Positions 56,101 to 64,000 of a stretch of DNA of 64,000 nt are shown piece by piece. A program made the translations under genes and the position numbers. Under the pieces are notes generated by a model. The model worked only from the letters and a program-made list of their open reading frames with translations. It was not told the DNA's origin and did no database searches. The stretch lies in assembly GCA_964059195.1 (NCBI GenBank), contig CAXKWD010000002.1, forward strand, positions 53,594,923 to 53,658,922. The letters run 5' to 3'. Positions within the stretch are counted from its first letter, which is position 1. Each line of letters starts with the position of its first letter. The stretch is from Ectobius pallidus. Taxonomy: Eukaryota; Arthropoda; Insecta; Blattodea; Ectobiidae.

Positions 56101-59100
56101 ACAGAGTATGTGAGCCTGTTCACTTTGTTGTCCCGCATTGCACTAGCTCAACCCCTCAGAATACTACCTAGTGAGGTGGAACAAACACCCACACCTGTGC
56201 CATCAGAACCAGTTGTTAATGTGTTAGTGGATGATGTTGATGGGTTAGATGAACCAGAGGAGAAAGCAGTGTATGGACCACTTACAGGAGAACAAGTAGG
56301 TATAATTTGCTTTTATGTTACGGTATAGCTTCTAAGCTTACAGATATACTTTATTGCTGCTTGGACTTGGCTTGGCTATTAGCCTAGAATTAATTTTTGA
56401 ACAAGCAATCCTCTTTTGGAAAATTATTGGCAGTCTCACTGCTCAGAATAGAAATTCCCCATGATTAACATTGTACCTATAATGCGCATTGTGCGCAATA
56501 CTACTTATTATTATTATATTGTTCCTTTTATACACATTGTAAGAATGGACAATTAGCTGTCAAATGTCATGACTTTGTAGACCTGTGTGGTATGCGATTT
56601 GATTTTACTGGACCATGTGTATTATACACCAACTTAGTAGAATTTTCACACACAAAAAACTGTATAATTTATACTTAAAGAAATACAAGCTCTTCTATTA
56701 ATTATATCTTGGGTCTCTCAGTTTAAATAAAATATAATTACATTTTCTTGAACATCTACTGATTAGGCTACTAATTGTTTGCACTACTTACAAATTGCAA
56801 TAGAAAATAAGGCAGGCCTAAGTCAAGAAACAAATTGCATATGGTAGCAAAACACAAAATCTGCAAATGAGCATCTAAGTTCTGAATTACTTTAACAGTA
56901 ACTTAATTATTACAAAAGGATGTTTCTGTTTTTAGAATATTTGCATTTGTCAAACTGAGTGTTAGCCACAGTCATCTTTCTGTTCAATATTATGTAGCAA
57001 AGTTTTAATAATTTCATGAAACCGAGTATGTCATCGCTCAGAACTATTTTATTTTCTTGAAGAAGCAGAAAAAAAAAATACTTTTTTTTCCATAGGCACT
57101 GAATGAAGCTGCAGATGAGCTAGGAAAGGCTCAGAAGAAGGTACTGAGCGAGATCGAGCATCGCATTGGAGTAGCTTGTTTGGAGCTGAAGAAGCACAAG
57201 GAAGCTTTTGCTCACTTCCAGAAGGCTCTGGAGTTAGATTATCCACCAGCAGCCTTCAATCTTGGCATCTGTTATGAGTTGGGAGTCGGCATTGCACAGG
57301 ATCTCAAATTGGTAGGCAGGTCTCAGTTTGAAGAGATATTCTTGTTGTATCATTTGCATTTTTCTGTGTTTTCAAACCATCAGTTTTCAGTAATACATTT
57401 CATTGTCAAATCAATTGCAGTTGGCTTTGGCTATTTTTGTCATACCTTGGAAATAAAAGCATCGCGATCGCTTGAATGTTGTAAGCCCACGCTGGTCGAT
57501 TCATTTGTTTATAATGTCAAGGCATGCAGATATCTGAAATTTTCAACATAGACAGAAGAGGGATAATGAATAGCCTACAGGCCTAAATGGACAAACATTG
57601 ATCGGTTTAGACGGAACTCACTATGCAGGGGTTTTCTGGGCCAAGCAACTCGAATCTGAGGTCATTTTCCCCAGGCGATGTTTTCTAATCATGAAATTCA
57701 CTTCAAAAGCGGATGTTTAGCTGTTTCATTAATTATATTAATCGTTTAGTTTAGGCCTTTGAATGTTTCGCTTGCAAGTGTTAATAAATATGTTTTAATT
57801 TTGCTTTTAATTTTTTATCTTCCAATTAATTATCGTGGGCGAAGCTAGGGTCTACATAAATGCAACAAACAACCATTCCATACATAAATTGAGAGTATTG
57901 TGCAAAAATTTTATTCAGAATTTTAATTTTTTGTTTTAGTGTGATTTTCTTTTTAATATCTTGTTTTAGTGCGATTTTCTTCCTTCATTTCCTTTTCTGC
58001 TATTTCTTTGGCTGCCGAGAAGTTATAGATAAGTTACTTATGATCAATTACAGCACAGGTTGTGAAATATATGCTATTCAGTGATCACGATACACTTCTT
58101 TTCTGCTACCTCTATGCTGCGTGTGGGATGCCTCTGTCAGATTGCGGCAAAGCATATAGATTCATAAGATTATGTATTTTATCCACAGTAGCAGGTGTTT
58201 CTGTACTATAAATTATGCCATTTTAGGTTATATAAATGCCCACTTGTTCTTCATTTCATCTATTTTTAGCAACAAAGTGAGTTTTTATCAATTCTGGAGG
58301 TTTTAAAGAACATTTTAACCTTAAATATGACCATTTTCCGTGGTTCTACAAAAAGAACACAGCATGCAGAGTGTCGTAGCATCCCCATATTGATAACTGT
58401 AGAAAATAATCTATTTTGCAAAATATCCACACAGAGATGCCAACTGCTACGGAATTTCCGTAGTTTCTACGATTTTCTTGAATTTGCTACGGCAATACGG
58501 AAATTGTACTGAATAATACGGATTTTACGAATCCCAATACCTATTTATTAAATTTATCGTCTCTCCCGCGAACAACAAAAAAGTTAATGTGTCAGCAGAG
58601 ATGCCAACTGTTATCATGAGAAATAGTATGTAAAAGAAAACATCCGTTGTGTTGGCGACATTGAACACTACAATCTTTGACTTGAGTGTGTGTTAACCAA
58701 AGATGTTATATCTTACAGTTATAACATAATTCTAGTTATAAGATCTTTGGTGTTAAAATATTTTCTCTTTTTGATTATCACTGTAATGCCGCTGACGTCT
58801 GCCGACGCTGTTGCTTGCTAGAAGTTTTATTGAGTGTTGCAGTGCAAGTAGAATATTGAGGAAATATGTCGTATAAACGTAAAACCAGTGATGAGTCTGA
58901 TGGCCAAAAATGAATTGCGGCAAATCAGCAGTATACGGAAGAGTTTCCTTGCCTCGGACCTTCAAAAATTTCACCGAATAACTTATTTTGTGAAACCTGT
59001 AACTGATTTTTCGGTTAAACATGGAGGACGCGATGACTGTAGACGCCATGTGATCTCAAAAAAGCATGAAGAGTACGGACGCGTCAACGGACAGCACAAG

Positions 59101-62100
59101 AAGACGCATATATTAATTTGCCCGAGACATCGAGTCCCCCCCCCCCCCCCCCCCCCACATCCGATTAGACTCAGACTACTGATAACCACCTTTCAAGGTT
59201 GGCATCTCTGCCCACAAAACAGAAGGAAGTTAACAGTGAAATCAGTCATTTTATTTTACAAAAAATACGGTCCCTATGCATCACGGTTTTGTATCCTCAA
59301 AATACTTGCCTAAGGTACATCTGTGCATTTTAGTAGTAATTTTTGTAATTTGGATTATATTATATTATTTTGTAGGCCTATTACCATATTGTGAAACATA
59401 CGAGGCATGTCCAGAAAGTAAGTTTCCCTGGGACTGTTTACAGAAACAAAACATAATTTCATGGAAATATTTATTGCAAAGATACAGCAAGTATTCAGCT
59501 ATTTTTCAACATATTCACCACTGGAATTGAGACATTTGCTATACCATGTGACCAACTTTTTAATGCTTGTGTCGTAGAAACACCTCCCAGCAAGTCTCCC
59601 GCAGAAGTTCGGCTGGGTAGAGTTTAAACATCCACCCTACAGCTTGAACCTCGCTCCCAGTGATATCCATCTTTTCCTACACCTCAAGAAATAACAGGGA
59701 ATGACAGAGAAGAGGAAATGGTTGTCACACTATGGTTCAAATCGCAAGTGCCACAGGTATTTCACGACACAGGTATTCAATAGTCGGTTGCACGGTAGAA
59801 CAAACATTGTCAATTCCGGTGGCGAATTTGTTAAAAATTGCAGAACACTTGCTGCATATGTTGCAATAAATATTTCCATGAAATTGTGTTTTGTTTCTGT
59901 AAACGGTCCCAGGGAAACTTACTTTATGGATGCACCTCATAGAAAAAATACTGTGTTACATTTAATGTTACTTTCTCTATCTTTTTACTTTTAGGCTGCA
60001 AAACACTATGAACTGGCATCACAGTGGGGTCATCCAACAGCTATGTACAATCTTGGAGTGTTCCACATTCGAGGCTGGGGAGGAGTACCAGTAGACTGTG
60101 ATAAAGCAAAAGAATTGTTTACAGCAGCAGCTGAATTGGGCCAGACTAATGCACAGCAAGCCTTGGCTATGCTTACTGCACACCAAGAATTCACAGGTAC
60201 AGAAAGCTTCTTTTGAAGCATTGATATTGTAAGCATTTGTATAAATAACATTTTAAGAAACATACACATTTCTTGGTCCCTACTTATGAAAAAGTTTTAC
60301 TTGAACGAACAGGATAATCTGTAGTCCATATGCTACCTGGTTTTTAAAGAGGTTTGCAAGATATCAAATCCTAGTGTAATTTGGTTAACTTGTGGTCTAC
60401 AGGTCTATCTTGATTGGAACAAGAAATGGTGTAGGTAGGGACTGCAGAAAAATCTGTGAATGGGTTTGTGCATGAAATGTTCTATAAGAGAAAGGAAACC
60501 TGATTATATTCAACTAGCCTATTTAATATTACAAATAAAATCAGGTAAACTGATGTAAAAAAGTGCCAGTATGTTTTTGTTTAATCAGTTATGATTGCAA
60601 TTATGATATGCAGAATACAAAAAAAAAAGTCAAATTGGCCGGTTTCGGGATTTGAACAATGGAACTCCAGAATGTAAGGCCAAGACGTTACCATCTCAGC
60701 CACTTGAGTCAGTTTAACGGTCTAGTTGGATAAGCGCATGCAAAGAAATAGTGTTATTTTTCATAGCCAACTGTATTTTAATTGTCAAAGCCTTATAAGG
60801 TCACAGTAAAACAATAGGTTATGTTGTCAAGATAACTGATTTTCATTTTTTTTATAAATTCTTTCGAATACGTATATTAACATAAAATAGGCACTAAATT
60901 GAGCATTACTCCGAAATCGGTCAACCGATTTTATCCAATATCAACAGACATCTTCCCATGGACATTATAAATGTGTGTACCAAGTTTCATAAAAATCCAG
61001 TAAAGCGTATTTGAGTTACTGCATCTTTAAAATAAACACTAAATTGGGTTTTACTCCGGTAGCGGTATACCGATTTGGTCCAATATCAGTACACGTCTTC
61101 CCATGTACATTATAGATGGGTATACAAAGTTTCAGAAAAATCCAATAAAGCATATTTGAGTTATCGCGACTTCTTATATATTAACATAAAAGGCACTAAA
61201 ATGGGCATTATTCCGGTACTGGCCAACCGATTTAGTCGAATATCAATAGACGTCTTCCCATGGACATTATAAATTCGTATACGAAGTTTCATAAAAATCC
61301 GATAAAGCGTATTTGAGTTATTGCGCCTTTAAAATATACACTAAATTGGGTTTTACTCCGGTACTGGTCAACAGATTAGGTTCAAATTCAATAGGGTACT
61401 TTTCATGGGCATCATAAATGCGTATACCAAGTTTCATAGAAATCCGATACAGCGTATTTGAGTTATGGCGCATTTCTTAAAATAGGCACTAAATTGGGCA
61501 TTACTCCAGTACCGGTGAACCGATTTGGTTCAATATCAATAGGGTTCTTTCCATTAACATTTTAAATGTGTTTTCCAAGTTTCATGAAAATCCGAAAAAG
61601 TGTATTTGAGTTATGGCACATGCAGACACACGGACGGACAGACAGACATTTTTCGTCCCCACACACAATCTCATAAAGTTCCATACTGGCACTTAATAAC
61701 TAAATAATTTGTTTTGGATTTGCAAAATCCACTGAGCTTTCTTGAATAAACATTTTCCACGAAATTTCATTTTCTTCTTCTTCTTCTTCTTCTTATAATG
61801 TGGTAATGGAGGGATGGCACTTCTAGTACCTCGAAAATGACTCTTATTAGTTATGGTGATCATTTTAGCTTCTTATTGTCTCCTTTGATTTTAGATGTTG
61901 TATATGTACACAATTGTGATTGCAATGTCCATCAAGTATCTTCTCATAACTAAAATATTCCAAACCCAAGTTACATATGGATATAAGAAGCTCTAAAAAT
62001 TAATACATGGCTAAATCATGCATTATCCAAACAACTGGTTTATATTATGAAGACAAATTTCTGTAGTATCCATTGTGCTAAATAGATAATCTTTTTTAAT

Positions 62101-62334
62101 TTTGCAGTTGAAGACAAAGAAGTAAAGTCCAGCAAACCTACACGAGAACCCAGTGATACAGATGTTATCTTCAAAGCACTTGATATTGTAAAGTCAAGAT
62201 CCGTAACACCTGAACCAGCTCACAAGACTATTAGTGCCACACAGTCCTTTTATGAGCTGCTGGGAATCAAGAATGAAGAGAATTTTGGTATCAGACACAA
62301 TCAAGACTTAAGGCCTGTGCCTGTAGTGTGGTAA
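50157..62334 (+). CDS. DELE1: DELE1-like mitochondrial stress-signalling protein, five exons
   Basis: Exons: 50157-50450, 55987-56295, 57096-57311, 59995-60196 and 62108-62334 (stop TAA); phases 0, 0, 0, 1; 415 aa. Human DELE1 is 515 aa, imported into mitochondria and released after stress to activate the eIF2-alpha kinase HRI. Here: an Arg-rich, acid-poor N-terminus (MWKFLSRGVRETLERRLNFT) fits a targeting signal; FFGALGW|SSVMVLGWYLCQ spans the exon 1/2 junction and resembles the hydrophobic block of the family; exons 3 and 4 carry Sel1-like/TPR repeats (HFQKALELDYPPAAFNLGIC, YELGVG.., HYELASQWGHPTAMYNLGVF, KAKELFTAAAELGQTNAQQA). The C-terminus ends RPVPVVW. Introns are 0.8-5.5 kb and transposon-laden. 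A different Sel1-repeat protein is possible; exon structure is firmer than the name. Confidence 0.82.
50821..51581 (-). pseudogene. RTE-like LINE reverse-transcriptase C-terminus, frameshifted
   Basis: Minus-strand frames 51581-51117 (...FKYLGSLLTKDAHCTNEIRT... ALYGAETWLMRKREKKYLEN FEMWCWRRIEK) and 51258-50821 (KWTERVTNDEVLRRVGERK ... RKANWIRPILRH ... GRRRRIQHLDDMKNGRRYS). Joined, they are the C-terminal third of a LINE ORF2 after the YADD box; a frameshift lies near 51120-51140. Intronic in DELE1, antisense. Confidence 0.88.
51700..52624 (-). pseudogene. Second LINE reverse-transcriptase relic
   Basis: Minus frame 52624-52274 has FAIRSSLKQGDALLPLLFYF and LAYADDICLLGDD (catalytic YADD); frame 52016-51759 has LRKIFGPKRDENGDWRKLHN and KWAGHLARMGEERHILKIL. 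The stretch between is decayed. Different family from the 50.8-51.6 kb relic; the same family as the fragment at 21290-21440. Confidence 0.88.
52645..52950 (+). mobile_element. tRNA-derived SINE (family S1), copy B
   Basis: A box TATAGCCAAGTGGTTAGCAT, decayed B box GGATTCAATCGCC, body GATAGGGAGGTCTGGAACAG and GCCTGTGGGTGTCAGCATGC, tail GATGATACAGCAGTCAATTG then GTAGGCCCTGTTCCACAAGG. Confidence 0.85.
53570..53868 (-). mobile_element. tRNA-derived SINE (family S1), copy C
   Basis: Minus strand: GTGGTTAGCGTTGCAGATTA (A box), GGGTTCGATCCCCGG (near-perfect B box), GAGGTAGGGAGGTCTGGTAG, GGCCGTGGGTGTCGGCATGC, then the tail GCAGCGGTCGGGTGGTAGGC and an (AGTTT)n end. Best-preserved copy of the family in the window. 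Confidence 0.92.
54375..54610 (+). mobile_element. tRNA-derived SINE-like element (family S3)
   Basis: TGCTGGTTGAGGCACTGTGC and CACAGGTTCAATTCCTGATG form an A/B-box pair, followed by TTGGCCTAATTCTTCTGC, ACTATGGCCCTGAGGTCAA and GGGTACCAGAAGCAATTCTG. Diverged from families S1 and S2. Confidence 0.6.
56296..57095. other. DELE1 intron 2, nothing recognised
   Basis: AT-rich intron; the polypyrimidine tract (CTTTTTTTTCCATAG) of the exon 3 acceptor is at 57081-57095. Confidence 0.6.
58432..59210 (+). mobile_element. Decayed hAT element with CAGAGATGCCAAC ends
   Basis: Left end CAGAGATGCCAACTG at 58432 (a second copy of the same end at about 58596, same orientation) and inverted GTTGGCATCTCTG ending 59210. 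Inside, about 58866-59100, frames read MSYKRKTSDESDG ... NNLFCETC and FSVKHGGRDDCRRHVISKKH, a BED/C2H2-like finger typical of hAT (ZBED-like) transposases, with stops. A poly(C) run lies at about 59136-59157. No clean 8-bp duplication found. Confidence 0.65.
59401..59939. mobile_element. Foldback mariner-family element in DELE1 intron 3
   Basis: TA on both sides (59399-59400, 59940-59941). Ends CGAGGCATGTCCAGAAAGTA and the inverse of TGAGGTGCATCCATAAAGTA. The inverted similarity continues about 190 bp into each arm (ATTTCATGGAAATATTTATT in both). Between the arms, the plus strand has HPPYSLNLAPSDIHLFLHLK, the third catalytic Asp block of a mariner transposase, then a stop. 539 bp, non-autonomous. 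Its right end lies 55 bp before the exon 4 acceptor. Confidence 0.85.
60640..60718 (-). mobile_element. tRNA-like SINE head
   Basis: Minus strand: AGTGGCTGAGATGGTAACG (A box) and TTGTTCAAATCCCG (B box) about 35 bp apart, ending AACCGGCC. The two boxes fit a tRNA-derived SINE; the anticodon region is too decayed for a tRNA. Confidence 0.6.
60880..61690 (+). repeat. Tandem array, five units of about 147 bp
   Basis: Units start near 60890, 61035, 61192, 61338 and 61485. Each has CACTAAATTGGG, an ACCGATTTGGTCCAATATCA block, CCATGGACATTATAAATG, CCAAGTTTCATAAAAATCC and GCGTATTTGAGTTATGGCG. Units 1, 3 and 5 begin GGCACTAAA, units 2 and 4 begin ACACTAAATTGGGTTTTACT, so the array has a dimeric higher order. 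It ends in an ACGGACGGACAGACAGAC run, as at the 3' end of RTE-type LINEs. In DELE1 intron 4. Confidence 0.9.
61771..61796. repeat. (CTT)n microsatellite
   Basis: About eight TTC/CTT units in DELE1 intron 4. Confidence 0.95.
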
Positions 62335-63150
62335 CTTTCAGAATGTTGGCCTTATCACATGAACAGATTTCTTTATTTGTTTGTAGTATCAAAGGACAGA
62401 GAAAATTAAAATATTACAACAAAGACTAAACGCCATTTTATAAGGGTTAGATGGAAAATAATGTCAAGACTTCTGTAATTTTGAAGCAGAGGTAAAGCCA
62501 CTTATCTTGAACAAAATATTCTCCTTATATATGCAACCTTTCTGATAAACAGATAAATATCAACCTCAGCTTCCTGTATTGCACACGCAAGCAAGTGATT
62601 ACCTGTGCTTTAAGTCTTGCTCAACCATGATTTTCATTACGACCTCAGGTCCATGTGTGTGGCATGTCCCCTGGAACCTACCAGCCATTAGAGAGGTTAA
62701 ACCACACAAGCAGTACATGTTCTAAGAAGATTTCTATATTAGTGCAAAACGTAATCAACAGTCTACAAACATTATCTACCCATATCTTCGATATAGTGCA
62801 ATATTTTCTTGGGATTGTAACCATGTGAAGAGGTATAAATTAAGACTGAGCTTTCGGCTACTATTAGCTCTGCAACCATCTTCTGGGAAGAAGTGAGCTG
62901 GGGGGGGGGGGGGTAAATGGAGTTCCCATATATTGTGAGTTGGTGGAGGACAACCAAACAGAAGATGAAAACTTATAGTGAAGCACCGGCTTCCTATTGG
63001 CTGGAATGGAAGTCTGAATCAGAGACCTGGTTTTGTTGGGGCAGGCTTATTGCTGAATTCCTGACCAAATAAGGATTTTATATTTTTTCTCCCCTTCTAA
63101 AGTTGACTATTGATCTTGTTCCACCATGCTACTGGATAAGACATGTTAAG
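62335..63150. other. DELE1 3' UTR and downstream DNA
   Basis: No canonical AATAAA close to the stop; the 3' end is not fixed. A poly(G) run of about 13 lies near 62899. No further exon recognised. Confidence 0.5.
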
Positions 63151-63154
63151 CAAT

Positions 63155-63356
63155 GAGAATATTATAGGAGAAAAATTCCTCCGGCACTGGGACTTGAACC
63201 CAGGGCCTTTGGCTATTCGCGCCAATGCTCTACCAACTGAGCTAAGCCGGAGCTCAATTCACAGCGCCAGATGGAACTTCTCTCCTATGACTGATTGCCC
63301 TAAGGTCCTGGGTTCAAGTCCCAGTGCCGGAGGAATTTTTCTCCTATAATATTCTC
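63155..63356. mobile_element. Palindromic tRNA-derived element
   Basis: Inverted arms: GAGAATATTATAGGAGAAAA (63155) with the mirror ending at 63356, each running about 48 bp through GGAATTTTTCTCC and the tRNA T-arm sequence GTTCAAGTCCCAGTGCCGGA. The left part contains a complete tRNA-like unit (63179-63251, minus); the right arm repeats only the T arm and acceptor 3' strand in the opposite direction. Likely a tRNA-derived MITE or SINE. Confidence 0.75.
63179..63251 (-). tRNA. tRNA-like sequence (GAA anticodon position), probably not functional
   Basis: The minus strand folds as a tRNA: D arm GCTCAGTTGGTAGAGC, anticodon stem TTGGC/GCCAA with loop GCGAATA (GAA at the anticodon place, formally Phe), T arm CTGGGTTCAAGTCCCAG. 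Against function: C instead of U at position 33, U-U mismatch at 7-66, and it is one arm of a palindromic repeat. Best taken as the RNA polymerase III head of a mobile element. Confidence 0.55.
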
Positions 63357-64000
63357 ATGTAGTGTCCAACAGAGACAATAATCTGTGGCTCATGAATGCT
63401 TATATATATGTTAAGCAATGTCACAGCTGTCCTCTGATAGGTTACACCCTGGTGAATCCAGACCTCACAAATGCAAGCAACTTGTCTTACTACCTGTATC
63501 ATCATGCTCAGTACTGACTACACTCATCCCAAGGACTTTTTATATTCTTATAGAAATTCTCTTCTATTTCAGACGGGATAATTACACGTTATTCCTTTTA
63601 TAAAACATATCTATCTGCACTATGTGTAGGAAGGTACAGTACTTATATTTAAATCTTGTATTTTCTGAAATTTGTTCATGTAGATAATGGAAATTTCTGT
63701 ATAACAACTGACTTCTTATTCATTGTAGAGTTTTCTTCTTCATCCTCTGGTAAGGTAATTATCAAGGGTGATTTTTTTCTTTTGCAGGAACAGGTAATTT
63801 GCCTATTCATAAATCAGAACGTATTAGTAATAAAATTTGTTAATCTTGAATCAATATCCAGCGCATTCAGAACAGAGATGTTAAAACCAGCCACCGAAAC
63901 TACCTATTTCTTTTATTGTTATGCAGCAAACTCCTAACTATCTGTGGTTGGATTATTCATACAAGGTTCTACATCCCTTTCTATTATGACCTATTATGTG
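63357..64000. other. Right end of window, no gene supported
   Basis: AT-rich; the open frame at 63656-63937 has no recognisable domain and no splice or start context that supports it. Confidence 0.5.

Noticed and set aside
59136..59157. G-quadruplex-type regulatory element at the poly(C) run
   Set aside because: A simple homopolymer inside a decayed hAT; nothing supports function, and its length may be a sequencing artefact.
60880..61690. CRISPR-like array
   Set aside because: Units are about 147 bp, contiguous, without unique spacers, in a eukaryotic intron.
63179..63251. Functional tRNA-Phe(GAA)
   Set aside because: C33, a mismatch at 7-66 and its place in a palindromic repeat argue for a tRNA-derived mobile element.
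63656..63937. 93-codon frame at the right edge
   Set aside because: Hydrophobic AT-rich translation with no family resemblance; likely chance.

Overview
This is a eukaryotic, almost certainly insect, genomic window: AT-rich, with spliced genes (GT..AG introns of 0.1 to 5.5 kb) and dense transposon debris. A ZAD-type C2H2 zinc-finger gene (a family expanded in insects), insect-like DELE1 and PEX3 proteins, an abundance of mariner, hAT, piggyBac and PIF/Harbinger remnants, tRNA-derived SINEs and the very frequent word AGGCCTA all fit a hemimetabolous insect. A cockroach or termite is my guess, but the species cannot be fixed from the sequence alone. There is no prokaryotic gene organisation, CRISPR array or rRNA.

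Layout, left to right. PRCP (lysosomal Pro-X carboxypeptidase, +): the last three exons, 2339-6842. ALKBH6 (-): five exons, 22885 down to 10396, convergent with PRCP. A ZAD zinc-finger transcription factor (-): 29342 down to 25165. A full-ORF2 LINE (-), 29701-32936 with 8-bp target-site duplications, inserted between the divergent zinc-finger gene and TIM8. TIM8 (mitochondrial small Tim chaperone, +): 33067-33736. PEX3 (peroxisomal membrane biogenesis, +): 33811-38297, starting only 74 nt after the TIM8 stop. From 38.3 to 50.1 kb there is a gene desert of nested transposons. DELE1-like gene (mitochondrial stress relay, Sel1-like repeats, +): five exons, 50157-62334. From 62.3 kb to the end are its 3' flank and repeats.

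The cellular genes are housekeeping ones: lysosome (PRCP), nucleus (ALKBH6, zinc finger), mitochondrion (TIM8, DELE1) and peroxisome (PEX3). They do not form a pathway, but TIM8 and PEX3 are packed as if co-transcribed, and the zinc-finger gene and TIM8 look like a divergent promoter pair split by the LINE.

The most unusual material is in the mobile DNA. Three separate Tc1/mariner-family elements (8666-9352, 10796-11443, 59401-59939) share a foldback plan of long inverted arms, two of them carrying transposase 3' sequence in both arms; two of the three lie in introns and would be transcribed as long hairpins. A block at 53124-55491 carries eight copies of the 14-mer GTGACGGGTGTGAC, largely in mirrored orientation, within inverted ends. 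At 42.2-44.0 kb a Penelope-like fragment and a TIR element sit inside a decayed hAT transposase gene. A hAT element at 46792 sits in a repeat whose uninterrupted copy is at about 28.45 kb.
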